The notes beneath the pieces are model-generated. The model was not told the DNA's origin. It searched no databases and worked only from the letters and a program-made list of their open reading frames with translations. A stretch of 64,000 nucleotides of DNA from Halobacillus salinus (GTDB lineage Bacteria > Bacillota > Bacilli > Bacillales > Halobacillaceae): the NCBI RefSeq assembly GCF_004684905.1, contig NZ_SRJC01000001.1, positions 1,901,001-1,965,000 of the forward strand, in the 5' to 3' direction. Made by a program: the position numbers and the translations under genes. Positions 17,718 to 26,655 of this stretch are shown piece after piece; the stretch's first letter is position 1, and each line of letters begins with the position of its first letter.

Positions 17718-19064
17718 ATGTATGAAACATCTACTATAAGAGAAAAATTGAAATTATTTGGTGTGATCCTGCTTCCTATCTTAATCACACAACTCGGAAT
17801 GTATGCGATGAATTTCTTCGATACGATCATGGCTGGTCAAGCTGGACCGGATCAACTCGCCGGTGTAGCTATCGGATCGAGTGTCTGGGTTCCTGTTTTC
17901 ACCGGACTGAATGGAATCTTAATGGCCATTTCTCCGATCGTTTCGCAACTGAAAGGGGCGAAAAAAGACGAGGATATTCCATGGTCCGTCAGACAAGGTG
18001 TGTACCTAGCGATCGTCCTCGCCTTGCTAATAGGACTTGTCGGTTTCTTCTTATTGGACCCCATCCTTTCCCTTCTTGATATCGAGTCATCCGTTCGTCA
18101 TGTGGCTAAGTATTATTTGGTTGCTTTAGGTAGCGGAATCGTCCCACTGTTCATCTTCAACCTGCTACGGTCCTTCGTCGATGCATTGGGGCAAACAAAG
18201 ATATCAATGGGTATTATCTTGATGACTTTACCGATAAATATTCTTTTCAACTATATGTTCATCTTTGGAAAATGGGGAGCACCGGAACTTGGCGGAATCG
18301 GTGCGGGTGTTGCCTCCTCTCTCACCTATTGGTTCTCACTTGTTGTTGTCGTCCTTACGATACATAATCATCAGGGGTTAAGACGGTATGGCATTTTCTC
18401 CTCTTTTCCAAAACCTTCCCTTTCCGAATGGTGGGAACAACTGAAGATAGGCGTACCAATCGGTTTTGCCATCTTCTTTGAAACAAGTATCTTCGCGGCT
18501 GTCACATTTTTCATGACAGTCTATGATACGTATACGATTGCGGCCCACCAAGCTGCAATCAACTTCGCTTCCTTCCTGTACATGGTTCCTTTAAGCATCG
18601 CATTTACGTTGACCATCGCAGTCGGGTTTGAAGTCGGAGCCAAACGGTATCGAGATGCACGAACCTATTCTTACATAGGCATCATCCTCGCTGTATGTAT
18701 GTCTGTGCTCGCCGGTCTTACATTATATATTTTCGACGAGTCGGTCGCGCGTCTATACAGCTCCAATCCGAATGTGATCGAACTGACAACGAACTTCATA
18801 TTTTTTGCCATCTTCTTTCAGCTGTCAGATGCTTTCGGTGCTCCTATACAAGGGGTTTTACGGGGGTATAAAGACGTCAATATCACACTTGTCATGGCAT
18901 TCGTTTCTTATTGGGTCATCGGTCTTCCGAGCGGTTACTTACTTGCTAATTTCACATCACTCGGACCATATGGGTACTGGATGAGTCTCATCATTGGATT
19001 AACAGCTGGGGCTGTGGCGCTTCTGCTAAGAATGCTTCAATTGCAAAAAAAGAACATTGCTTAA
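17718..19064 (+). CDS. MATE-family cation-coupled efflux transporter
   Basis: Multidrug/toxin extrusion protein of 448 residues with twelve membrane segments in two repeats. The family core PILITQLGMYAMNFFDTIMAGQAG is in the first helix, and AAHQAAINFASFLYMVPLSIA in the second half is characteristic. It is transcribed alone, divergent from the MurG paralogue, and ends at a strong terminator. Substrate is not predictable. Confidence 0.92.
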   Translation: MYETSTIREKLKLFGVILLPILITQLGMYAMNFFDTIMAGQAGPDQLAGVAIGSSVWVPVFTGLNGILMAISPIVSQLKGAKKDEDIPWSVRQGVYLAIVLALLIGLVGFFLLDPILSLLDIESSVRHVAKYYLVALGSGIVPLFIFNLLRSFVDALGQTKISMGIILMTLPINILFNYMFIFGKWGAPELGGIGAGVASSLTYWFSLVVVVLTIHNHQGLRRYGIFSSFPKPSLSEWWEQLKIGVPIGFAIFFETSIFAAVTFFMTVYDTYTIAAHQAAINFASFLYMVPLSIAFTLTIAVGFEVGAKRYRDARTYSYIGIILAVCMSVLAGLTLYIFDESVARLYSSNPNVIELTTNFIFFAIFFQLSDAFGAPIQGVLRGYKDVNITLVMAFVSYWVIGLPSGYLLANFTSLGPYGYWMSLIIGLTAGAVALLLRMLQLQKKNIA

Positions 19065-19090
19065 CTAAATAGTGGCACCCTTTCTCATAG

Positions 19091-19128
19091 AAAAGCTCGA
19101 TGCAATCACGCTTGCATCGAGCTTTTTT
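19091..19128. terminator. Terminator between MATE and aldehyde dehydrogenase
   Basis: A perfect 15-bp stem (AAAAGCTCGATGCAA and its complement) with T runs on the plus strand and A/T on both ends serves the two converging genes. Confidence 0.93.
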
Positions 19129-19132
19129 GGAT

Positions 19133-20560
19133 TTATTGGCTGCTCAGATTCATCACAATAAGTCGTTCTTCCGTCATATCCTCAATGGTGTATTTCGGTC
19201 CTTCTTTCCCCCATCCGCTTGACTTGACTCCGCCATAAGGCATTAGATCAACTCGGTATTGGGAAGAATCATTAATCATTAACCCTCCAACTTCTACGTT
19301 CTTAGCAGCGTAGAAAGCCGTATCGATATTCTGAGTGAAAATGCCACCCTGCAGCCCATATTGAGATTTATTCACTTCTTTCACACACTCTTTAATATCC
19401 GTGAACGGAATGAAGTTGACAACTGGGGCGAACATCTCTTCACATACTACTTTCATATCATTCGATACATTCGTCAATATAGTAGGATGGAGAAGGGCCC
19501 CTTCTCGTTCCCCTCCATAAACAACTTCAGCTCCCGCCTGCTTGGCTTCCTCGATCCACTCGACAGCACGTTCTGCTTCCTCTTCACTAATCATCGGACC
19601 GACATCTGTCTCGGAATCATTCGGGTCGCCGACGTTCAGTTCTTTAATGGATTGAATAAACTTCTCTTGGAACTCCTCCCGCACCTCTTCATGCACGTAT
19701 ATCCGTTGAACAGAGATGCATACCTGCCCAGCAAAAGCGTAACTCTTAGCCGCTACATTCTTTGCAGCAACATCAATATCCGCTTCTTTATCTATTATGA
19801 CCGGGGAATTGTTACCAAGCTCCAAGACTAGTTTGTTCAGACCGGTATTTTGTTTCAACATAAGACCGACCTTTGCACTCCCAGTAAACGTATATAAATT
19901 GATTCTGGAGTCTTCCATCATCTGATTCCCTACAGTAGAGCCTGAGCCAACCACTACGTTGAAGAAACCTTTAGGAAGACCAGCCTTTTCGAATAGCTCA
20001 GCAAGTTTCAGTGCAGAGACAGGCGTTTTACTTGCCGGTTTCAGTACCACCGAGTTCCCCGCTGCAATAGCTGGGGCAATCTTATGGGCAACTAAGTTTA
20101 TAGGAAAGTTGAACGGACTGATTGCTCCTACGACACCGACTGGGACTTTTATAGTAAACGCCATTCTGTTCTCTGAACCAGGTGCCGCCTCGACCGGCAC
20201 CCCTTCCCCGTGGATACGCTTTGCTTCCTCAGCAGATTGTTCAAACGTTTGTGTTGCACGATCAATTTCAGTCCGTGCCTGTTTGATTGGTTTCCCCGCC
20301 TCCATCGTGATGTTTTGGGCAAGCTCCTCTTTATTCTCTTGCAGTAACTCACTTACCTTCTTAAGTATTGTATAACGTTCATAAGGACCCATCTGTTTAT
20401 TCCTGAATGCACGATCTGCCGCCTCTATAGCTCGGTCCACTTCTTTCTCTGAAGCCTTGGAAACTTGGACGTATTGCTCTTGTGTGAATTTATTCAAGAC
20501 ATCCAGTTTCTCTTCCGTTGTCACCCATTCTCCGTCTATATATAGTGGATACTGTTTCAT
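19133..20560 (-). CDS. NAD(P)-dependent aldehyde dehydrogenase
   Basis: Aldehyde dehydrogenase superfamily, 475 residues, normal length. Catalytic residues are all present: Asn151 (PFNFP), Lys174 (LKPAS), Glu247 (ELGNN) and Cys281 (GQVCIS). It oxidises an aldehyde to an acid; sequence style resembles lactaldehyde/glyceraldehyde-type enzymes, but the substrate is not determinable. It stands alone between terminators, with a GAGAGGAGAA ribosome site. Confidence 0.9.
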   Translation of the reverse strand: MKQYPLYIDGEWVTTEEKLDVLNKFTQEQYVQVSKASEKEVDRAIEAADRAFRNKQMGPYERYTILKKVSELLQENKEELAQNITMEAGKPIKQARTEIDRATQTFEQSAEEAKRIHGEGVPVEAAPGSENRMAFTIKVPVGVVGAISPFNFPINLVAHKIAPAIAAGNSVVLKPASKTPVSALKLAELFEKAGLPKGFFNVVVGSGSTVGNQMMEDSRINLYTFTGSAKVGLMLKQNTGLNKLVLELGNNSPVIIDKEADIDVAAKNVAAKSYAFAGQVCISVQRIYVHEEVREEFQEKFIQSIKELNVGDPNDSETDVGPMISEEEAERAVEWIEEAKQAGAEVVYGGEREGALLHPTILTNVSNDMKVVCEEMFAPVVNFIPFTDIKECVKEVNKSQYGLQGGIFTQNIDTAFYAAKNVEVGGLMINDSSQYRVDLMPYGGVKSSGWGKEGPKYTIEDMTEERLIVMNLSSQ

Positions 20561-20631
20561 TTCTATTCTCCTCTCTTCTTATCTATTTGTTTATTTCCAT
20601 TTTCAATAAATGGTAAACACCGAGGAGAACG

Positions 20632-20664
20632 AAAAAAGCCTGAATGGTTGTCCACCATTCAGGC
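20632..20664 (-). terminator. Terminator after the nucleoside transporter
   Basis: A perfect 12-bp stem AGCCTGAATGGT / ACCATTCAGGCT has T residues following on the minus strand. Confidence 0.9.
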
Positions 20665-20679
20665 TAAGTGTTCTTATAT

Positions 20680-21879
20680 TTAGATGAAGATTCCTGCGAT
20701 TGTAGCAGATAGCATAGATCCTAGTGTAGCACCGATTAGTAGTTTCAAACCGAAGCCTGATACTTTTCCGCCTTTTTCAGGATCGATACCTTGGACTGTA
20801 CCTGCAATGATACCAATAGAAGAGAAGTTAGCGAAGCTAGTAAGGAAGACTGTTACGATTCCTACTGTCTTCTCAGATACGCTTCCGATCATATCTCCGA
20901 ATTGAAGCATAGCTACGAATTCGTTTGTAACGATCTTCGTACCCATAATGGCTCCGGCATCAAGTACTTCACCAGCTGGAATACCCATTAATAGACCGAT
21001 TGGAGCAATGATATAACCCAGAAGTTGTTGCAGCGTAAAGCCGTTGAATACGAAACCGAATACTGCGTTCACAAGTTCTAGGGACGCGATGAATGCAATC
21101 AGCATAGAAGCAACGATAAGCGCAATCTTACCACCGTCTAGTGCACCGTTACCCATGGCTTCAAAGAAGCTTTTCGCGTTGGAAACGTCCTCGATGTCTA
21201 CCTGGTCTTCCTCTTTCGAGATATTGACCGGTGAAATGATGGAAGCGACAATTAGTGCACTGAACATGTTAAGTGGCAATGCAACTAGAATATATTGAGG
21301 TGGTAGCAATTCTAGATAAGCACCTACGATTGAAGCAGATACAGATCCCATTGCAGAAGCACTTACAATATAAAGACGGTTGTCATTAAGCGTCTTAAAC
21401 TGTGACTTGATAGCAAGTAACGCTTCAGACTGACCGAAGAAAATACTGTTAACAGCGTTGAACGATTCAACTTTAGGCAGGCCGGTAATATAAGATAGCC
21501 CCATACCCAAGTATTTAATGATAAATGGCAAGATCTTAAGGTAAGTAAGAACAGAAAGAATAGTAGCAAAGAAGATAATGATCAATAATACATTGAAGAA
21601 GAACACGCCGTTATCACCGACTTGGACGCCGCCAAGAACGAAGTTAACCCCTTCTGTACCAAATTCAATTAACTTATTGAAGACCCAAGAAATTCCTTTG
21701 ATAATGGTTTGTCCAAGCTCTGTATTGAACATGAACCATGTAATGAATAGCTGAGCCAAAATCATGACAACAATACCACGGTAGTTGATACTCTTACGGT
21801 CGCTTGACATTAAGAATGCGATTCCAAGAATGACCGCAACAGCAAGAATACCGAATAAAATATTCGTTAAGATACCCAC
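20680..21879 (-). CDS. CNT-family nucleoside transporter (NupC/YutK-like)
   Basis: Concentrative, cation-coupled nucleoside importer of 399 residues. The gate and core domains are recognisable: VNSIFFGQSEALLAIKSQ, AIMGTKIVTNEFVAM and LTSFANFSSIGIIAG are standard CNT motifs. The GTG start follows GGGGAGGATT. Upstream are a promoter with extended -10 and a catabolite-response-like site, as expected for a carbon-scavenging gene. It forms a purine-salvage theme with the permease and adenine deaminase elsewhere in the window. Confidence 0.92.
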   Translation of the reverse strand: MGILTNILFGILAVAVILGIAFLMSSDRKSINYRGIVVMILAQLFITWFMFNTELGQTIIKGISWVFNKLIEFGTEGVNFVLGGVQVGDNGVFFFNVLLIIIFFATILSVLTYLKILPFIIKYLGMGLSYITGLPKVESFNAVNSIFFGQSEALLAIKSQFKTLNDNRLYIVSASAMGSVSASIVGAYLELLPPQYILVALPLNMFSALIVASIISPVNISKEEDQVDIEDVSNAKSFFEAMGNGALDGGKIALIVASMLIAFIASLELVNAVFGFVFNGFTLQQLLGYIIAPIGLLMGIPAGEVLDAGAIMGTKIVTNEFVAMLQFGDMIGSVSEKTVGIVTVFLTSFANFSSIGIIAGTVQGIDPEKGGKVSGFGLKLLIGATLGSMLSATIAGIFI

Positions 21880-21925
21880 GAATGAATCCTCCCCATAATT
21901 AATAATTAGATAAAGACAGATGTTA

Positions 21926-21939
21926 TGAAAATGCTTACA
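21926..21939 (-). promoter_or_regulatory. Putative CcpA cre site before the nucleoside transporter
   Basis: Minus-strand TGTAAGCATTTTCA differs at one defined position from the cre consensus. It lies about 25 bases downstream of the predicted transcription start, where CcpA would block elongation. Confidence 0.55.
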
Positions 21940-21958
21940 TAACGTTTTACTAAATAGA

Positions 21959-21987
21959 ATTTTATCAGGTTGTCAGACGTCATGCAA
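21959..21987 (-). promoter_or_regulatory. Promoter of the nucleoside transporter gene
   Basis: Minus-strand TTGCAT (21982-21987) and TAAAAT (21959-21964) are 17 bases apart, with TG one base before the -10 (extended -10). Confidence 0.65.
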
Positions 21988-22094
21988 GGTTATTTGTAAA
22001 AACAAAATATTCTAACATTAACACGTGTCTATTCTTCTGCCTATCTATCCCCTAAATCTTCCAAAGTCATACCATTCCAACATTCTTTAAAAGC

Positions 22095-22123
22095 AAAAAA
22101 AGAACCCAACTGGGGTTCTTTTT
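22095..22123 (-). terminator. Terminator after the siderophore permease genes
   Basis: The stem AAGAACCC / GGGGTTCTT has T runs on both strands and overlaps the stop at 22122. Confidence 0.85.
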
Positions 22124-23108
22124 AAGAAGACGTCTGTAATTTTCGTAATAAATATAGGAAATAGGGAGCCCCTATGATTGCCGTGAAAATTCCTGCCGGC
22201 ACTTCGGTGGGAGGAAGTAGCCCTCTCCCGAGTCCGTCTGCAAGCAAGAGCAAAGCCATTCCGATCAGAGCAGAAGCAGGTATCAAATAAGCATGGCGAT
22301 TCCCCACCAGCTGCCTCGCGATGTGAGGTGCTACGAGTCCGACGAATCCTAACGTACCGACGACGGCGACCGATGCCCCAGCAAGCAAGACAGAAACAAT
22401 CAATAATAGGATTCTCGCTCTACGGACCGGTTCCCCCAAACCTTCTGCAACATCATCCCCTAAACTCAAAACATCTAGCTTCGGTGTAAGTAACAATGTT
22501 ATCGGGACCAGTACGACAATCACAGGAAGCAACAGCCATACATCTCCCCAGTCTTTCCCCCATAAACTGCCCGTCAGCCAAACGAGTGCAGCATTTGTCT
22601 CCAGAGGATATTTAACTGTCAGAAATTGAATGCCGGCTTGGCAGATCGACCCTAAGGCAATCCCTACTAAAGCAAGTGTCGCAGGTTTCACTCCTTGCTT
22701 ATAAGCGAACAAATAAAGCGCAACTGTGACAAGTCCCGCACCGGTAAAGGCAGCAATTGGCAGACCTATTACTGGAAGACTTGGATAGAGAAGAATGACA
22801 GCAGCTGCTGCCAGCCCTGCTCCTTTCGTTATCCCGATTACATCAGGGGATGCTAGTGGGTTTCTGATAATTCCTTGTAAGATAGCACCTGAAATCCCGA
22901 GACCAGCCCCGACGAGGAGAGCCATCACTATTCGAGGCAACCTGAAATTTTCTATTATAAATCCACTGTTTGCCGTATCGGCTCCTATAAAGTACTGAAA
23001 CAGAACGTCTGGTCCAATATAAACGGCCCCGACTCCGATCGAGAGGAACGCTCCGACGAATACTAGTATTGCAATTACAATAATTGTCCGAACAGGATGT
23101 TTACTCAT
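22122..23108 (-). CDS. yfhA: Siderophore ABC transporter permease (YfhA/FecD-like)
   Basis: FecCD-family permease of 328 residues with about nine to ten membrane helices. Conserved stretches include GISGAILQGIIRNPLASPDVIG and GFVGLVAPHIAR, the loop that contacts the ATPase. It pairs with the permease upstream (4-base ATGA overlap) to form the membrane pore. Order and sequence match B. subtilis YfiZ-YfhA, which import hydroxamate/citrate siderophores of the schizokinen type. No ATPase gene is adjacent; in B. subtilis the ATPase is encoded elsewhere. Confidence 0.87.
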   Translation of the reverse strand: MSKHPVRTIIVIAILVFVGAFLSIGVGAVYIGPDVLFQYFIGADTANSGFIIENFRLPRIVMALLVGAGLGISGAILQGIIRNPLASPDVIGITKGAGLAAAAVILLYPSLPVIGLPIAAFTGAGLVTVALYLFAYKQGVKPATLALVGIALGSICQAGIQFLTVKYPLETNAALVWLTGSLWGKDWGDVWLLLPVIVVLVPITLLLTPKLDVLSLGDDVAEGLGEPVRRARILLLIVSVLLAGASVAVVGTLGFVGLVAPHIARQLVGNRHAYLIPASALIGMALLLLADGLGRGLLPPTEVPAGIFTAIIGAPYFLYLLRKLQTSS

Positions 23109-24118
23109 GCAGTACGCCCTCCCTTGCGTGCTAGATATAAGAAGAATGGAGCACCTATGAGGGCCGTCACAATTCCTACTGGTGATTCTGCAGGAAAGGC
23201 TATGAAACGGGAGAGCACATCGGATATCGTCAATAGCACCGCTCCTAGTAAAGCAGAGACAGGAATGACGATCCGATAATCTGATCCGATCAACGTCCTT
23301 ACGATATTTGGAATCATCAACCCTATGAATCCGATCGGCCCCGCTATAGCAACCGAGACACCCGCTAACACAATTACAATGACAGCAGATGTGCCTCTGA
23401 TTAAGCCAATATTCTGACCAAGACCTCGGGCGACATCATCACCGAGGCTCAGTATAGTCAACGACTTCGATAATAGAAGGGCAAGGACGACTCCTCCAAG
23501 CGTCCATGGGAGAAGAATCTGGACATCTCCAAAGTTCCGTCCGTCAATGCCTCCAGCTAACCAGAACAAGACATCTTCGGTTGACGTTTCATTAAATAGA
23601 ACGACACCTTCAATCAATGAAGACAGGAACAAGTGGACCGTGATACCAGCAAGAGCAAGTTTAACAGGTGTCATACCTCCTCCAGTTGAAGCCATATAAT
23701 AGACGATCACTCCACCTAAAGCAGCACCGATGAATGCGAAGTAGACCAGTGTATTGGGTGCGAGATCCGGGAATAACACAACACCGATGACAACCATTAG
23801 AGAGGCACCGGCATTCACCCCGAAGATTTGCGGAGATGCTAAAGGGTTATTTGTGATGGACTGCATGATTGCTCCAGCGATGGCGAGGCTAGCTCCGATC
23901 AACATACCAACGACGGCTCTCGGCAGTCGAATGGTCTCAATAATCGCTTCATCTTTACTACCATCTTGTACGAAAAGGGAAGAGAGTACTTTTGAGAAAT
24001 CAATTGAATAAGCGCCTATGCTTAAACTTGCCACAAAACTTATGAACAATAGTAAGAATCCAACGATGATTGTAACGGTAAGTTTCCATTTATGTATAGA
24101 GGTTTCGCTCTTCATCAT
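23105..24118 (-). CDS. yfiZ: Siderophore ABC transporter permease (YfiZ/FecC-like)
   Basis: FecCD-family permease, 337 residues from the preferred ATG at 24118 (GGGAGG seven bases upstream). The frame stays open to 24187, but that extension runs through a terminator-like hairpin and its residues are not membrane-signal-like. The motifs AGAIMQSITNNPLASPQIFG and GFIGLMIPNIVR are typical. It forms a pore with YfhA. Confidence 0.87.
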   Translation of the reverse strand: MMKSETSIHKWKLTVTIIVGFLLLFISFVASLSIGAYSIDFSKVLSSLFVQDGSKDEAIIETIRLPRAVVGMLIGASLAIAGAIMQSITNNPLASPQIFGVNAGASLMVVIGVVLFPDLAPNTLVYFAFIGAALGGVIVYYMASTGGGMTPVKLALAGITVHLFLSSLIEGVVLFNETSTEDVLFWLAGGIDGRNFGDVQILLPWTLGGVVLALLLSKSLTILSLGDDVARGLGQNIGLIRGTSAVIVIVLAGVSVAIAGPIGFIGLMIPNIVRTLIGSDYRIVIPVSALLGAVLLTISDVLSRFIAFPAESPVGIVTALIGAPFFLYLARKGGRTA

Positions 24119-24146
24119 CCATCTTCCTCCCTTCTGTTTACTACAT

Positions 24147-24174
24147 ATAAAAAGCGGAGGGAGCCCCTCCGCCT
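24147..24174 (-). terminator. Internal terminator between binding-protein and permease genes
   Basis: The hairpin GCGGAGGG / CCCTCCGC with five T on the minus strand sits between the binding-protein stop and the permease start. It probably lets only part of the transcripts continue, giving more binding protein than permease. Confidence 0.78.
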
Positions 24175-24192
24175 TATATCTTATCACTTCAA

Positions 24193-25146
24193 TTATTGAT
24201 AAAGATAGCCGATTGCATCTTCTAAAATCTTCTCAGAAGAGATCAATCCTCTAAAACGAGACCACATGTTTCGGTCCACTTGGTAAACCTCATCATTCTT
24301 CACAGCGGAAACATCCTGATATAGTTCATTATCTTCCCACTCATCGACTACCGTTTGCTCGCCACTGTTCATGTGAAACATCACGTCTGGGTTGAATTCT
24401 ACGATTTGTTCAAGGTTGATTTTATTATAACGTGCATCTCCACTTTGAATGGCATTCTTCAAGCCAATCGATTCTAGTAAAGAGCCAGTATAAGATTCCA
24501 TGTTGTGAGCGTAATATCCGCTATCTGCTACAACGGCAGGTAGAACGGTGCGTTCCTCATCCTCTGGTACTTCCGCTCGAAGTTCCTCCATCCGATCTTT
24601 ATGTTGTTGGAGTACTTCTTGTCCTTTCTCTTCCATACCCATTGCCATGGAAACAGTTTCGAAGCTGTCAATGATTCCTTCATAATCGGCAGCTAGAGAA
24701 GGAAGGATGATCGTTGGAGCAATTTCCGAAAGTTGATCGTAGATCTCTTTGTGACGCTTCATATCCGCGATGATCAAATCTGGTTGTAAAGAACTGATAA
24801 CTTCTAAGGAAGGCTGTTTACGAGTCCCGACCGACGTATAATCACCAATTTTCTCACGGATCGGCTCAATAATGCGTTCCTTATCATTATCATCGGCGAT
24901 TCCAACTGGAGAAACACCCAAGGAAGCCAAATTATCAACGAATGAGAATTCCAGTGCAACTACTTTTTCAGGTTTGCCTGAAATTTCTGTTTCTCCCATT
25001 TCATGTTCGATGACACGTGTTGTTTCCTCTGTGTCAGCTCCTTCTTCTTTGTCTTCTGAACCTGTGGCTGAATCATCGCCATCTGAACCACATGCTGCAA
25101 GAAAAAGAATGAATGCAAGCGTAAGTATTCGTAATGTCCATTTCAT
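24193..25146 (-). CDS. yfiY: Iron-siderophore-binding lipoprotein (YfiY-like)
   Basis: Class III solute-binding protein, 317 residues from ATG 25146 (GGAGG eight bases upstream; an in-frame ATG at 25161 has no ribosome site). Signal MKWTLRILTLAFILFLAAC ends in a lipobox with the lipidated Cys, followed by an acidic linker. The periplasmic-binding-protein fold is evident (EKVVALEFSFVDNLASLGV). It would deliver ferric siderophore to the YfiZ-YfhA pore. A Fur box and promoter precede it. Confidence 0.88.
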   Translation of the reverse strand: MKWTLRILTLAFILFLAACGSDGDDSATGSEDKEEGADTEETTRVIEHEMGETEISGKPEKVVALEFSFVDNLASLGVSPVGIADDNDKERIIEPIREKIGDYTSVGTRKQPSLEVISSLQPDLIIADMKRHKEIYDQLSEIAPTIILPSLAADYEGIIDSFETVSMAMGMEEKGQEVLQQHKDRMEELRAEVPEDEERTVLPAVVADSGYYAHNMESYTGSLLESIGLKNAIQSGDARYNKINLEQIVEFNPDVMFHMNSGEQTVVDEWEDNELYQDVSAVKNDEVYQVDRNMWSRFRGLISSEKILEDAIGYLYQ

Positions 25147-25167
25147 ATGTCTAACCTCCATTGGTAT

Positions 25168-25182
25168 TGAGAATCATTATCA
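25168..25182 (-). promoter_or_regulatory. Fur box upstream of yfiY
   Basis: TGAGAATCATTATCA differs at one position from the palindromic 7-1-7 Fur consensus TGATAATNATTATCA. It lies just downstream of the predicted -10, so iron-loaded Fur would repress the operon. A further half-site (TTATTATCAT) follows. Confidence 0.82.
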
Positions 25183-25197
25183 AATATAACGGTTATT

Positions 25198-25226
25198 ATC
25201 ATAGCTTTTTTTCACTCATATGTAAA
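25198..25226 (-). promoter_or_regulatory. Sigma-A promoter of yfiY operon
   Basis: Minus-strand TTTACA (25221-25226) and TATGAT (25198-25203) are exactly 17 bases apart, directly upstream of the Fur box. Confidence 0.78.
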
Positions 25227-25271
25227 GGCTTAATCGGCAATTACTCCGTCATTGAAGCAAACTTACATACT

Positions 25272-25297
25272 TAAGGCGCCTCCTTGGAGACGCCTTA
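25272..25297 (-). terminator. Terminator-like hairpin after the LysM-CAP gene
   Basis: The stem AAGGCG-c-CTCC / GGAG-a-CGCCTT follows the stop at 25304, but only a short T tail is present. Confidence 0.5.
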
Positions 25298-25303
25298 TTC
25301 CTT

Positions 25304-25930
25304 CTATTGGGAAATAAACATTTGGGTCCAATAATGTCCGTAACTGCCGCCTTTGGCATAACCGACACCTATCTGTCTTAAATTCGGATCTAAAATATTC
25401 TTTCTGTGTCCAGGGCTGTTCATCCATCCGTCCACTACCTCTTGAGGTGTACGCTGCCCTGCTGCAATATTCTCTGCGGCTCGGCGATAAGAAACATTAA
25501 AGCTTCTCATCATTTCAAAAGGAGATCCATAAGTAGGAGACTGGTGGGAGAAATATCCCTTGTCACGCATGTCTCTTGATTTATAACGGGCTACCCTAGA
25601 CAGCTGCCAATTCCCTTTCAATGGAGAAAGGCCTTGTTTCGCCCTTTCCTGGTTGGTCAAATCAATTACCTGCTGTTCGACAGATTTAATGTTTGGCTTC
25701 AGAGGAATCGTCACTCGATCTCCAGGATAAATCAAATCAGGATTAGAGAACTGAGGGTTTGCATTGATAATTTCGGAAAGTCCGATCTGATACTTCTTCG
25801 AGATCTTCCAAAGAGTATCTCCACTCTTTACTGTGTACGTGTCTGTTGTTTGAGCATGAATCATTTGAGGTGATTGCACAAACAAGACAACGGAAAACAA
25901 GACTACACCTAACCACATCCAAAATTTCAC
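25304..25930 (-). CDS. Secreted LysM-CAP domain protein (YkwD-like)
   Basis: Exported protein of 208 residues. A signal peptide (1-26, cut near AQT) is followed by one LysM peptidoglycan-binding domain (about 31-76, TYTVKSGDTLWKISKKY) and a CAP/SCP domain (about 85-206). CAP motifs include HQSPTYGSPFEMM, AAENIAAG and GHRKNILDPNLRQIGVGYA. Proteins like this occur in bacilli at the cell surface or spore coat; the biochemical activity of bacterial CAP domains is unclear. The gene stands alone. Confidence 0.88.
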   Translation of the reverse strand: MKFWMWLGVVLFSVVLFVQSPQMIHAQTTDTYTVKSGDTLWKISKKYQIGLSEIINANPQFSNPDLIYPGDRVTIPLKPNIKSVEQQVIDLTNQERAKQGLSPLKGNWQLSRVARYKSRDMRDKGYFSHQSPTYGSPFEMMRSFNVSYRRAAENIAAGQRTPQEVVDGWMNSPGHRKNILDPNLRQIGVGYAKGGSYGHYWTQMFISQ

Positions 25931-26000
25931 GTAAGTTCGCTCCTTTATATGTTAGTCAGATGTAGTATGGCTTTCTTTCTACTAATTATGTGTAAATACT

Positions 26001-26034
26001 AAAATGCACCTGCCGTTGGTCAGACGGCAGGTGC
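26001..26034 (-). terminator. Terminator after the small lipoprotein gene
   Basis: An 11-bp perfect stem (GCACCTGCCGT and complement) with a T tail on the minus strand lies 25 bases after the stop. Confidence 0.78.
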
Positions 26035-26059
26035 TATACCTAAGGGGAGGTATATAGAT

Positions 26060-26572
26060 TTATGAATGAAACGAGCGTGCCACTTCAAGTAAGTGCTCTT
26101 TGGAGACGCTCTGTTCATCTACTGTTTGTGCATCCACACTTTTACGAAAGGCTAGTGTGTAAGTAATCCCGTTCTTCTTCCAAGACAATCGTTTCGCAAA
26201 CTGATTATCTTCATAAGTTCCTCGTAGCTGCTGGTCGATCTTTACTTGTTGGGGATCGATCCAATGTTTTTCGTTAGTACCCTTTGTAAATGTCAGCGAT
26301 AATAAATCATTCTTCTCCGTGTAAAAACTAATATCCAGTGTCTCTTGGTTATTCTTCTCGTAGATATCTGAAACGACACTAACCATATGAACTGGAATGA
26401 AGTCCGGAAGTTCTGGTTGAAATGTCAAATCATCCAGTGCTGTTTCTACTTCTTCTCCTGTTTGAAAAGCATAGTATCCGCTTGGCACTTCAGATGATGA
26501 TGTTCCACAAGCCGTTAACAGGATCATCAGACCTGCTAGATAAATTAGTTTTACAAAAGAATGACGTTCCAT
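26060..26572 (-). CDS. Lipoprotein, unknown
   Basis: Not recognised. The product has 170 residues from the ATG at 26572 (a GTG one codon upstream is equally possible; GGGGGA precedes both). A signal peptide ends in LLTAC, so it should be lipidated at that Cys. The mature part is about 150 residues, mixed alpha/beta, with no cysteines and no motif I can name. It lies 83 bases after gerC of the second ger operon, and no terminator separates them, so co-expression in the forespore is possible. Confidence 0.78.
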   Translation of the reverse strand: MERHSFVKLIYLAGLMILLTACGTSSSEVPSGYYAFQTGEEVETALDDLTFQPELPDFIPVHMVSVVSDIYEKNNQETLDISFYTEKNDLLSLTFTKGTNEKHWIDPQQVKIDQQLRGTYEDNQFAKRLSWKKNGITYTLAFRKSVDAQTVDEQSVSKEHLLEVARSFHS

Positions 26573-26655
26573 CACAAATCCCCCGGGTTCTTTGTTTCTT
26601 CTACAATATAAAGACGAGGGACGGTTCCAATGAGTTTCACATTAACAAGAATCTT

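Noticed and set aside
24119..24187. N-terminal extension of the YfiZ-like permease
   Set aside because: The extension crosses a terminator hairpin and lacks a ribosome site; ATG 24118 has one.
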